Assembly (NCBI RefSeq): GCF_051251565.1
Contig: NZ_JBPOFB010000001.1
Location: forward strand, 62,001-126,000
Direction: 5' to 3'
Source: Marivita sp051251565
GTDB lineage: Bacteria; Pseudomonadota; Alphaproteobacteria; Rhodobacterales; Rhodobacteraceae
DNA length: 64,000 nt
The position numbers and the translations under genes are program-made. The notes beneath the pieces were generated by a model. That model ran no database searches. It was given only the letters and a program-made list of their open reading frames with translations, and had not been told where the DNA came from. Below, piece after piece: positions 53,592-61,474 of the stretch (its first letter is position 1; each line of letters begins with the position of its first letter).

Positions 53592-54228
53592 AGAGCTGCT
53601 TCGCTTCCTCCAAGGTGTCAAACATATGCAGCTGGCCATCCATCAGGACGCCAGCCTTGCTGGCAAAGCGTGCCAGCGTCTCGGGTTGGTGAGACACGAT
53701 TATCATTGTTGTGGTGCGCAATCGTTCCGCGAGGATATCGCCCGCCTTTCGGTTGAATTCCACGTCGGTGTAGGTCGGCATGCCCTCGTCCACGAGGTAG
53801 ATGTCGAAATCGAGGGCCAGCATCAGCGCAAAGGTGAACCGTGCGCGCATGCCTGACGAATAGGTGCCCAGCGGTTGGTCGAAATATTCGCCCAGATCAC
53901 ACAGCCAGCGGCAATATGCTTCGACGTAATCTGGATCGATGCCGTAGAGACGCGCGATGAACCGCGAGTTTTCCATCGCGGTGTGTTTGGGGACCACACC
54001 GCCCATGAACCCAAGCGGAAAGGACACGCGGCTGGTCTTGCGGATTTCGCCCTCATCGGGTTTTTCCAACCCTGCCATCATCTTGATCAGCGTGGTCTTG
54101 CCGGTGCCGTTGGGTGCAAGGATGCCAAGGGATTCGCCCAGTTCGACGCGAAACGACGCCTGATCCAGGATCACCTTGCGGTGCGACCCGGTCCAGAACG
54201 ATTTGCTGACATTGTCGAATTCGAGCAT
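53569..54228 (-). CDS. kpsT: Capsule export ABC transporter ATP-binding protein KpsT
   Basis: 219 aa. Walker A is APNGTGKTT at about 38-46, slightly unlike the common GRNGAGKST. The signature is LGTYSSGMRARFTFAL, Walker B is FDIYLVDEGMPTYT, and the switch His is in MIIVSHQPETL. These are marks of the KpsT/Wzt-type ABC-2 transporters that push capsule or O-antigen glycans through the membrane. Its partner permease KpsM is not in the window. kpsE follows with a 23-nt overlap. Confidence 0.93.
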   Translation of the reverse strand: MLEFDNVSKSFWTGSHRKVILDQASFRVELGESLGILAPNGTGKTTLIKMMAGLEKPDEGEIRKTSRVSFPLGFMGGVVPKHTAMENSRFIARLYGIDPDYVEAYCRWLCDLGEYFDQPLGTYSSGMRARFTFALMLALDFDIYLVDEGMPTYTDVEFNRKAGDILAERLRTTTMIIVSHQPETLARFASKAGVLMDGQLHMFDTLEEAKQLYDYETQG

Positions 54229-54354
54229 CGAAACCCCGATCTACATCCGTACAGGCATTGCACGGTATGGTTTCCAAAGGGTTTAGATGTCGAGTTTGAC
54301 TGGATTGTGGCCAATCCTTAGCAAAATGCGGGTATTGTCTCTGAGCCCTTGGGA

Positions 54355-55299
54355 TCAGCCGGTTCTGGCCCTGTCCAACTTCTGAACCAGACGGTGGAAC
54401 GTGATGTCGGTGGCATAGTATTCGGTCAACTGGGCAAAGAGATCTTCGGGCAGGAAGCTTTCGATGCTGAGCTGCTTTGGTGTCGGCAGGTCGGCGGGCC
54501 GCGCGTCGGGGGCCCATTTGTGGTAAACTTGGCCCTTGGTTTTGTCGCGTGACACATTCATGCGTGGCAGTTCGATGTCAGCGCCGATATGGGTGCGCAG
54601 GTCTTCGGCCAGAAGATCAAGCCGTTTGACATCATAGACATGGGTGAACGGGATATGGCCCAGATATTCCGATTGTGGCCGCCAATGCCCGTTGAGCCTT
54701 TCCGGGCATTCAGACAGAATGTATTCGACAAATTCCCGAAAGGTCAGGCCGCGGTCGAAATCCTCGGGGGTGAGTGTGTCTTTTCCCAAGATTGCCTGAA
54801 ACGCGGGGCCGATGGTCTGCACCTGATCAGCCTTGTTGCGGTTGAATACGAATTTTTCGACATAGACGCTGACAAGCCTGTCTAACGGTTCGCGGATAAT
54901 AAGAAACCGCATCCAGTCGGGTGCGGCCAGCGCCTTGCGAATTTCATGGTCAGGTCGGTCTTCGAACTGGAGGCCGGTGCGTTCGGAATCCAGCTTGTGA
55001 TGGATGTCTTCACCATTTTCGAGCGTCAGTCCGCCCAGCATGGCCACGGTGCGTTTGAGCGAGGAACAGGCGTTTTTGGCGATCGGCAGATACATCAGCT
55101 TGTGTTTGTCGACCATCATCGCCTGACAGATCGGCGGCCGTTTGAGGGGCGATGGGATGTAAGTGTAGTCGAACAGGTGTGTCTGCTTTGGGCCGGGTTG
55201 TGGGGCTTCAATGATCTGGTCAGACACTGCTGCAGATTGCACAATAGGTGGTGTCGGCGCCAACCGACGCCGCATTTTCTCAAGCAGCCTTCGTGCCAC
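54355..55299 (-). CDS. Sulfotransferase family 2 protein
   Basis: 314 aa. The Sulfotransfer_2 fold is supported by YLPIAKNACSSLKRTVA (5'-phosphosulfate region) and the 3'-phosphate region FLIIREPLDRLVSVYVEKFVF. The C-terminus ends in VQKLDRARTG. No signal peptide. It probably transfers sulfate from PAPS to a carbohydrate. It is 126 nt upstream of kpsT on the same strand, so sulfation of the exported capsule glycan is a sensible guess. Confidence 0.88.
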   Translation of the reverse strand: MARRLLEKMRRRLAPTPPIVQSAAVSDQIIEAPQPGPKQTHLFDYTYIPSPLKRPPICQAMMVDKHKLMYLPIAKNACSSLKRTVAMLGGLTLENGEDIHHKLDSERTGLQFEDRPDHEIRKALAAPDWMRFLIIREPLDRLVSVYVEKFVFNRNKADQVQTIGPAFQAILGKDTLTPEDFDRGLTFREFVEYILSECPERLNGHWRPQSEYLGHIPFTHVYDVKRLDLLAEDLRTHIGADIELPRMNVSRDKTKGQVYHKWAPDARPADLPTPKQLSIESFLPEDLFAQLTEYYATDITFHRLVQKLDRARTG

Positions 55300-55374
55300 G
55301 TGTCACGTTCCCTGTTTCGATGTCGCGTTAAGTGTTGCGCGCAAGTTGCCTCTACTGACCCTTTAGAATGCATG

Positions 55375-55409
55375 TGGTCAAGATTGTTCTGTTGGTCAAC
55401 TTTTGACCA
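55375..55409. promoter_or_regulatory. TGGTCAA repeat with TTGACCA inverted copy
   Basis: TGGTCAA occurs at 55375-55381 and 55393-55399; an inverted copy TTGACCA follows at 55403-55409 with a 3-nt gap. The dyad TGGTCAA-CTT-TTGACCA is of the general form bound by GntR/FadR-type regulators. It lies about 76-110 nt upstream of the sulfotransferase start codon. Confidence 0.45.
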
Positions 55410-55663
55410 TCGCGTCTCGCATGTCATGAAGTTTGGCCGGATGTCGGAGTGGCTTGGTGTCCGCCCGCATTTCCGGGATGCGGAAAACATGTGAACATTC
55501 GGAGCATAGAGTGTGGCGAATCGTCGATCCTGATGTTTCGCATGGTGGTTTTCTGAGGGCATTGCGCTTGCATTTGTCGAGTCTTGAGAGTCGAGTGTCC
55601 TGTTTTGCGGTGGTGACTTTGCCTGCCTTTTGGCTATGCGCAGTCGATCTTCCTGATGTGACG

Positions 55664-55689
55664 CATAATTTCTGCGCATAATTCCTGCA
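55664..55689. promoter_or_regulatory. Tandem 13-bp direct repeat GCATAATTTCTGC
   Basis: GCATAATTTCTGC (55664-55676) is followed directly by GCATAATTCCTGC (55677-55689), one mismatch. It is 114 nt upstream of the ATPase start codon. Directly joined near-identical half-sites suggest regulator binding on the same face, for example by an OmpR-type protein. Confidence 0.45.
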
Positions 55690-55802
55690 AATGACTGGTG
55701 TCGCGCGAAACTTGGACGACCGTGTTGCAATGTGATGCACAACGCGATTTATTTCGTCCAGACAAGCGGAAGCAATCCGTGGACCAAACAGGGAGTTCGT
55801 TT

Positions 55803-56909
55803 TTGCCCGACACGTCAAACAGTGACGCGTTCGTCGAATTTGAACGAGTGCAAAAAAGCTACGACGGCGTACAGCTCGTCGTGAAAGACCTTAACCTGAC
55901 CATGCCGAAGGGCGAGTTTCTTACGATGCTCGGGCCGTCGGGGTCTGGTAAGACCACCTGCCTCATGATGTTGGCCGGGTTCGAAACAGCGACCCATGGC
56001 GACATCCGGCTTGATGGCAAACCGATCAACAATATCCCGCCGCACAAGCGGGGGATTGGCATGGTTTTCCAGAACTATGCGTTGTTTCCCCACATGACGA
56101 TTGCCGAGAACCTGAGCTTTCCTTTGGAAGTGCGTAAGATCGGTAAGTCCGACCGCGAGGCCAAGGTCAAACGGGCGCTGGACATGGTCGAGATGGGGGC
56201 CTTTGGAGGTCGCCGTCCGGCACAGCTTTCGGGCGGACAGCAGCAGCGGATCGCACTGGCGCGGGCGTTGGTGTTCGAACCTGAACTGGTTTTGATGGAC
56301 GAACCGTTGGGCGCTCTGGACAAGCAGCTGCGCGAAAAGATGCAGTTCGAGATCACTGATCTGGCGCACAAGCTGGGCATCACCGTTGTTTATGTGACCC
56401 ATGACCAGACTGAAGCGCTGACCATGTCGGATCGTGTTGCGGTGTTTGATGATGGCCGTATTCAGCAGCTTGCTCCGCCGGACGAACTTTATGAAAAGCC
56501 GCAAAACAGTTTTGTGGCGCAGTTCATTGGCGAGAATAACACGCTCGAAGGGGTCATCCGCGAGATCAAGGGCAACGCGTGCGTTGTGCAGCTTGATGGT
56601 GGCGATCTGATTGATGCGGTGCCGGTCAACGTGAGCAAGGTTGGCGAACGCACCCGCGTGTCGATCCGCCCGGAACGGGTTGAGATCAACAAGGATCGTT
56701 TGCAGGACGGTGCCCATACGCTGAAAGCCGAGGTGCTGGAATTCGTGTATATGGGCGACATTTTCCGCACCCGTCTTCGGGTCGCTGGGAATGATGATTT
56801 CGTCATCAAGACACGCAACGCCCCTGATCAGGTGCGACTTGAGCCGGGAACGCAAATCGATATCGGGTGGTTGCCCGAGGATTGCCGCGCCCTGGATGCG
56901 TCCAACTAA
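55803..56909 (+). CDS. Polyamine/spermidine-type ABC transporter ATP-binding protein (PotA-like)
   Basis: 368 aa from a TTG at 55803, preceded by GGGAG at seven-nucleotide spacing; GTG starts at 55779 or 55698 are alternatives. Walker A is GPSGSGKTT, the signature is LSGGQQQRIALARAL, Walker B is LVLMDEPLGAL, and the switch His is in VYVTHDQTEALTMS. The C-terminal TOBE-like domain (about 280-365) regulates uptake in this family. It leads the operon ATPase, binding protein, DUF1330, two permeases. Confidence 0.93.
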   Translation: MPDTSNSDAFVEFERVQKSYDGVQLVVKDLNLTMPKGEFLTMLGPSGSGKTTCLMMLAGFETATHGDIRLDGKPINNIPPHKRGIGMVFQNYALFPHMTIAENLSFPLEVRKIGKSDREAKVKRALDMVEMGAFGGRRPAQLSGGQQQRIALARALVFEPELVLMDEPLGALDKQLREKMQFEITDLAHKLGITVVYVTHDQTEALTMSDRVAVFDDGRIQQLAPPDELYEKPQNSFVAQFIGENNTLEGVIREIKGNACVVQLDGGDLIDAVPVNVSKVGERTRVSIRPERVEINKDRLQDGAHTLKAEVLEFVYMGDIFRTRLRVAGNDDFVIKTRNAPDQVRLEPGTQIDIGWLPEDCRALDASN

Positions 56910-57018
56910 GCACTTTCTAGCGTCGCCACGTCTTGGCTTCGCGTCGCCATAGGTGATGGTTGGGCGGTCCGACAGCCACCACCACTTTTGATAAGCGGAC
57001 CGAAACGGGAGAATATTA

Positions 57019-58137
57019 ATGAAACTGACTAAAACACTTCTGGCGACCAGCGCACTTACAGTCGCGGGCGCAGGTGCCTACGCAGCCGGTCACGGTATGT
57101 CCGACAGCATGACTCTTGTCAGCTGGGGCGGTGCCTATCAGGCGTCGCAGCAGAACGCGTATGTGGCACCTTACCTGGAAATGAACCCGGGCCTGACTGC
57201 GTCCTGGGACGAAAGCTCGGCCGAAGCCGTGGCGAAATTGCGCGCCATGAACGAAGCGGGCAACATCACCTGGGATCTGGTCGACGTGGTTGCCGCTGAC
57301 GCAATCCGTTTGTGCGACGAAGGTTTGGCGATGGAAATCGACCACGACGCCATGCTTGAGCCTGCGCCCGATGGCACCAGCGCAAGCGATGATTTCGGCG
57401 ACCTGATCGTCTCTGAATGCTACATCCCGCAGATCGTGTATTCGACCACATTCGGCTATCGCACCGACATGGTCCCGGAAGGTGTCGCGCCTCCGAGCAA
57501 GATCTGTGACGTGTTCGATCTGGAAACCTATCCGGGCAAGCGCGCCCTGGAACAGCGTCCGATCAACAACATGGAATGGGCGCTGATGTGTGATGGCGTC
57601 GCCAAGGAAGACGTCTATTCCGTGCTGGAAACTGACGAAGGTCAGGACCAGGCCCTCGCCAAGCTGGGCACCATCAAGGACGAAGTGATCTGGTGGTCTG
57701 CCGGTGCGGACACGCCGCAGCTTTTGGCGGATGGCGAGATCTTCATGGGTTCGACCTATAACGGTCGTCTGTTCAGCGTGATCGAAGAGCAGGACCAGCC
57801 TGTTGCGATGATGTGGGACGCTCAGGTATTTGACCTTGACGGTTGGATCATCCCGACCGGTCTTCCCGAAGATCGTCTGGCGCGCGTGATGGATTTTGTC
57901 CGCTTCGCAACCGACACACAGCGTCTGGCGGATCAGGCCAAGTGGATTTCCTATGGTCCGGCACGTGCGTCGTCTGCACCGCTGGTGTCCACACATGCTG
58001 ATCTGGGCATCGAAATGGCACAGCATATGCCGACCGATCCGGCAAACGCCGCCAACACGTTCCTCTATAACTACGAGTTCTGGGCTGACTACCGCGACGA
58101 TATCGACGCGAAGTTCCAGGCGTGGTTGGCACGATAA
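57019..58137 (+). CDS. Polyamine-type ABC transporter substrate-binding protein
   Basis: 372 aa. The signal peptide MKLTKTLLATSALTVAGAGA ends near AYA. The mature protein begins with MTLVSWGGAYQASQQNAYV, a hallmark of periplasmic spermidine/putrescine-type binding proteins, and has FMGSTYNGRLFSVIEEQ and DGWIIPTGLPEDRLARV. Ligand may be a polyamine, a quaternary amine or an opine; the sequence alone does not decide. It starts after GGGAGAATATT. The gap to the ATPase is 109 nt. Confidence 0.92.
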   Translation: MKLTKTLLATSALTVAGAGAYAAGHGMSDSMTLVSWGGAYQASQQNAYVAPYLEMNPGLTASWDESSAEAVAKLRAMNEAGNITWDLVDVVAADAIRLCDEGLAMEIDHDAMLEPAPDGTSASDDFGDLIVSECYIPQIVYSTTFGYRTDMVPEGVAPPSKICDVFDLETYPGKRALEQRPINNMEWALMCDGVAKEDVYSVLETDEGQDQALAKLGTIKDEVIWWSAGADTPQLLADGEIFMGSTYNGRLFSVIEEQDQPVAMMWDAQVFDLDGWIIPTGLPEDRLARVMDFVRFATDTQRLADQAKWISYGPARASSAPLVSTHADLGIEMAQHMPTDPANAANTFLYNYEFWADYRDDIDAKFQAWLAR

Positions 58138-58154
58138 GCCTGATACGGGCGTAG

Positions 58155-58209
58155 GGCGGGCAGTTTTGCCCGCCTGACTGACATAAGGGTGGGCAAAACT
58201 GCCCACCCT
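58155..58209 (+). terminator. Two mirror-image hairpins after the binding-protein gene
   Basis: Hairpin 1 is GGCGGGCA-GTTT-TGCCCGCC (58155-58174); hairpin 2 is AGGGTGGGCA-AAAC-TGCCCACCCT (58186-58209). Their cores, GGGCAGTTTTGCCC and GGGCAAAACTGCCC, are reverse complements, so the two could also pair with each other. No T run follows. Expected effect: stable 3' end for the binding-protein message and lower read-through to the permeases. Confidence 0.75.
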
Positions 58210-58227
58210 GCTTCAAAGGACACTTCC

Positions 58228-58515
58228 ATGCCCAAAGGCTACATCATCGGCCATATCACGGTGAACGATCCCGACGCCTACAAGGAATATATCGAGCGCG
58301 ATACGCCGATTCTTGAAAGCTTTGGCGCAAGGTTCATTGTTCGGGGCGGACAGTCCGAGACGATGGAGGGCGACACGCAAAATCGCCATGTCGTTATAGA
58401 ATTCGACGATTACGAGACCGCACAGCGCGCGTATCACGACCCTGCCTATCAGGCGGTCGCAGAGATTCGCCGTCGCACTGCAACAAGCACAATCATTCTA
58501 GTCGAGGGCACCTAA
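58228..58515 (+). CDS. DUF1330 domain protein
   Basis: 95 aa from MPKGYIIGHITVNDPDAYKEY, preceded by AAAGGAC. It has the small alpha/beta dimeric fold of DUF1330 (RFIVRGGQSETMEGD and HVVIEFDDYETAQRAYHDP). Function is unknown; family members can be cytoplasmic enzymes or binding proteins. It sits in the ABC operon between the binding protein and the first permease, 3 nt before the latter, so it is clearly co-transcribed with the permease genes. Confidence 0.93.
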   Translation: MPKGYIIGHITVNDPDAYKEYIERDTPILESFGARFIVRGGQSETMEGDTQNRHVVIEFDDYETAQRAYHDPAYQAVAEIRRRTATSTIILVEGT

Positions 58516-58518
58516 GCT

Positions 58519-60204
58519 ATGACTGACGCAGCTATTGAACCCGACAAGATCAAAAGCCCGACCCCGGACAGCGCGCATCGCGCCGCAGATGGGTCCGTTC
58601 TGGCCGCGGACGGCACGCCACTGAAGCAATCCTTGAACCGTGCGTTGCGGGCGCAGAAATTGCGGGCTCTGGCGTTGATTTCGCCACTTCTCATTTTCGT
58701 GCTGGTCAGCTTTATCGCGCCGATTGGCGACATGCTGTTCCGGTCGGTTGAAAACCAGATCGTGTCCGACACGATGCCGCGCACCGTGGCCGCGCTGGCC
58801 GATTATGACGCAAGCTCGGGCGAGCCGCCCAGCGATGCCGTGTTCGAGGCTGCCTATTACGATGTGTTCTTTGCTGCCGAACGCAAGCTGCACACGCGGC
58901 TTGGGTCGCGGTTGAACTACGAGCAAACCGGCGCATCGTCGCTTTTCCGCAAGTCTGGCCGTGGCATTGATGACATTGGCGAGGTGTATCAGGATCAGTT
59001 CAAAGACCTGAACGCCGATTGGGACGAAGCCCGCCCCTGGGCCGAGCTGATGGGTGATCCGGCATGGATTGCCGCGCAAGAGTCATGGGATGGCGAAGGT
59101 TCGATGCCAGCGTTCGTCTTGCGTGACGGCATTGCCGACGTCCTGCCGCGTACGGCTGAATCCTATGCGATCTTCGCGCGCTTCATGCAGATCGACGAAG
59201 GCGACAGCCCGCTTGCGGAAGAGCCGTGGACGGTTGTGCATACCGCGCTTTATCAAGACCTGTCCGAGAGCGAACTGTCCGGCTACACCGGTCCGCGTGC
59301 CGATATGCTGCAAGCCGCGGATGCGTTGGTTGACAGCCCTGATTTCGAAACCATCGCCTTTCGTGACGGTTTGGAAGAGATTGATGAGGATTGGGTCACT
59401 GCCGAGATCTGGCAGACGATCAAGACCTACAGCCCGTCCTACACTGCGGGCTATTTCCTGAATTCCGTGGACATGCAAAAGACCGCAGATGGCCCGGCCC
59501 TGCGCGAAGAAGACGAGCGCATCTACGGTCTGCTGTTCCAGCGGACCATGTTCATGAGCCTTGTTATCACCCTAAGCTGTATCATGCTTGGCTATCCGAT
59601 TGCCTACCTGCTGTCGAACCTTCCTGCGAGCAAGGCAAACCTGTTGATGATCCTTGTGCTGCTGCCGTTCTGGACCTCGCTTCTGGTGCGGACATCGGCG
59701 TGGAAGGTGATGCTTCAACAACAAGGGGTGATCAACGACACGTTGGTTTGGCTTGGCCTTGTGGCCGATGATGCGCGTCTGACGATGATCAACAACCAGT
59801 TCGGTACGATTGTGGCGATGACGCATATCCTGCTGCCGTTCATGATCCTGCCGATGTATTCGGTGATGTCGACGATCCCGCAGACCTATGTGCGAGCGGC
59901 CAAATCGCTGGGCGCAACCAACTGGACATCGTTCTGGAGGGTCTATTTCCCGCAATCGGTGCCGGGCATTGGCGCGGGGTCGATCCTCGTGTTCATCCTG
60001 TCCATCGGTTACTATATCACGCCGGAAATTGTGGGTGGCACGTCGGGTATCTTTATCTCGAACCGGATTGCCTATCACATCTCAAGCTCGCTCAACTGGG
60101 GCCTTGCGGCTGCGTTGGGGACGATCCTGCTGGTGGTGGTTCTGTTGCTCTACTGGGCCTACGATCGGATCGTTGGCATCGACAACGTGAAACTGGGGGG
60201 CTGA
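58519..60204 (+). CDS. PotB-like ABC permease with large extracytoplasmic insert
   Basis: 561 aa, almost twice the usual 280-310 aa. A hydrophilic N-terminus (1-48) is followed by helix 1 (about 49-70, LALISPLLIFVLVSFIAPIG). A soluble acidic segment of about 260 residues (77-335) should lie in the periplasm. The core permease (338-561) has helices and the EAA-type ATPase loop (AAKSLGATNWTSFWRVYFPQ). It begins 3 nt after the DUF1330 gene. It forms a heterodimer with the PotC-like permease. The insert has no motif I recognise. Confidence 0.9.
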   Translation: MTDAAIEPDKIKSPTPDSAHRAADGSVLAADGTPLKQSLNRALRAQKLRALALISPLLIFVLVSFIAPIGDMLFRSVENQIVSDTMPRTVAALADYDASSGEPPSDAVFEAAYYDVFFAAERKLHTRLGSRLNYEQTGASSLFRKSGRGIDDIGEVYQDQFKDLNADWDEARPWAELMGDPAWIAAQESWDGEGSMPAFVLRDGIADVLPRTAESYAIFARFMQIDEGDSPLAEEPWTVVHTALYQDLSESELSGYTGPRADMLQAADALVDSPDFETIAFRDGLEEIDEDWVTAEIWQTIKTYSPSYTAGYFLNSVDMQKTADGPALREEDERIYGLLFQRTMFMSLVITLSCIMLGYPIAYLLSNLPASKANLLMILVLLPFWTSLLVRTSAWKVMLQQQGVINDTLVWLGLVADDARLTMINNQFGTIVAMTHILLPFMILPMYSVMSTIPQTYVRAAKSLGATNWTSFWRVYFPQSVPGIGAGSILVFILSIGYYITPEIVGGTSGIFISNRIAYHISSSLNWGLAAALGTILLVVVLLLYWAYDRIVGIDNVKLGG

Positions 60205-60207
60205 ACC

Positions 60208-61398
60208 ATGTCGGACGCCATTCTCACACCTATCGAGAAAAAGCCCATCGGGTTCACCGCTGGCGTGCTTGCTGCGGCGGGCGCCTTTGCCGGGTTGTTC
60301 ATCGGCACGGCCCAAGGATCAGGTCTGATGGGCATCGTCGTGGGGGCTGCGCTGATGGCGGGGTTTGCCTTTGTGGCGATGCAGGTCTTGGGCGAAACAC
60401 TTGAAAAGCCGGTGCGCTGGGGCGTCATTGCGGCAGCCGCATTGGGTGGATATCTGTTCAGTGCGGTGCCCGGATTTATCCTTGGCGCGTTGTTCGGCTG
60501 GTTCTTTGGCTGGTTCATCTACTGGGTCGGCATGGGCCGCTACCGGGCCCATCTGGTGCCTTACCTCACCGGCAGACAAGTGTTGTGGCACTACACGTTC
60601 CGGGTGATCTGCGGCGCGATCTTTATTTTTCTGATCACCCCGATCATCGTGGTGATGCCGTTGTCATTCAATGCGCAGGACTTCTTCACCTTCACACCAG
60701 AGATGTTGCGCTTTGATCCGGCGGGCTATAGCCTCAAGCATTACCGTGACTTCCTGACCAACCCGGAATGGACCAGCGCGGTGAAGAACTCGCTGATGAT
60801 TGCGCCGGTTGCGACGCTGATCTCGGTCACGCTTGGCACGCTGGCGGCCATCGGCCTGAGCCAAAGCCATGTGCCCGGCAAGCGTGCGATCATGGCGATC
60901 CTGATTTCGCCGATGATTGTGCCGTTGATCATCTCGGCGACAGGCATGTATTTCTTCTATTCCAAGATCGGTCTTGTCGGCACTTATTGGGGCATCGTCC
61001 TGGCGCATGCTGTTCTGGGCATTCCCTTTGTGATCATCACCGTGACCGCAACGCTGGTTGGCTTTGACAAGTCCCTGACGCGGGCGGCGGCGAATATGGG
61101 AGCCAACCCGGTGACCACCTTCTTCAAGGTGCAGATGCCGCTGATCTTGCCGGGGGTGATCTCGGGCGGGTTGTTCGCGTTCATCACGTCGTTTGACGAG
61201 GTGGTTGTGGTGCTGTTCATCGGATCGGCAGAATTGCAGACCTTGCCGTGGCAGATGTTCACCGGTCTGCGCGAGCAGATTTCGCCAACCATCCTTGCCG
61301 CTGCCACGATCCTTGTGGGGATTTCGATCTGTCTTTTGACCGTGGTCGAGATCCTGCGCCGCCGGTCTGAGAAGTTGCGCGGTATGTCGCCGGGGTAA
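60208..61398 (+). CDS. PotC-like ABC permease with extra N-terminal membrane region
   Basis: 396 aa, compared with about 270 for typical PotC. Residues 1-115 hold about four extra hydrophobic segments (for example GFTAGVLAAAGAFAGLFIG and GGYLFSAVPGFILGALFGWF). The core (about 125-396) has the binding-protein-dependent permease fold with the EAA loop AAANMGANPVTTFFKVQMP. It starts 3 nt after the PotB-like gene. A strong terminator ends the operon 23 nt beyond its stop. Confidence 0.9.
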   Translation: MSDAILTPIEKKPIGFTAGVLAAAGAFAGLFIGTAQGSGLMGIVVGAALMAGFAFVAMQVLGETLEKPVRWGVIAAAALGGYLFSAVPGFILGALFGWFFGWFIYWVGMGRYRAHLVPYLTGRQVLWHYTFRVICGAIFIFLITPIIVVMPLSFNAQDFFTFTPEMLRFDPAGYSLKHYRDFLTNPEWTSAVKNSLMIAPVATLISVTLGTLAAIGLSQSHVPGKRAIMAILISPMIVPLIISATGMYFFYSKIGLVGTYWGIVLAHAVLGIPFVIITVTATLVGFDKSLTRAAANMGANPVTTFFKVQMPLILPGVISGGLFAFITSFDEVVVVLFIGSAELQTLPWQMFTGLREQISPTILAAATILVGISICLLTVVEILRRRSEKLRGMSPG

Positions 61399-61421
61399 TT
61401 TCACATTCCTTGGAACCAAAG

Positions 61422-61455
61422 AAAAAGCCCTGCACCAGATGATGCAGGGCTTTTT
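61422..61455. terminator. Bidirectional terminator between the ABC operon and ilvE
   Basis: Thirteen-bp perfect stem AAAAAGCCCTGCA (61422-61434) with TGCAGGGCTTTTT (61443-61455), loop CCAGATGA. T runs are present on both strands, so it serves both converging genes. Confidence 0.95.
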
Positions 61456-61474
61456 CCGTCATATGGGTGTGCGA

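Larger units (their letters stand above)
55300..55802. other. 503-nt non-coding region upstream of the polyamine-type ABC operon
   Basis: No convincing gene is seen; short frames on both strands have poor codon use. It is AT-richer than its surroundings and holds two symmetric or repeated sites (listed separately). It separates the divergent sulfotransferase and ABC operons, so it should carry both promoters. A small regulatory RNA is possible but cannot be shown from sequence. Confidence 0.6.
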
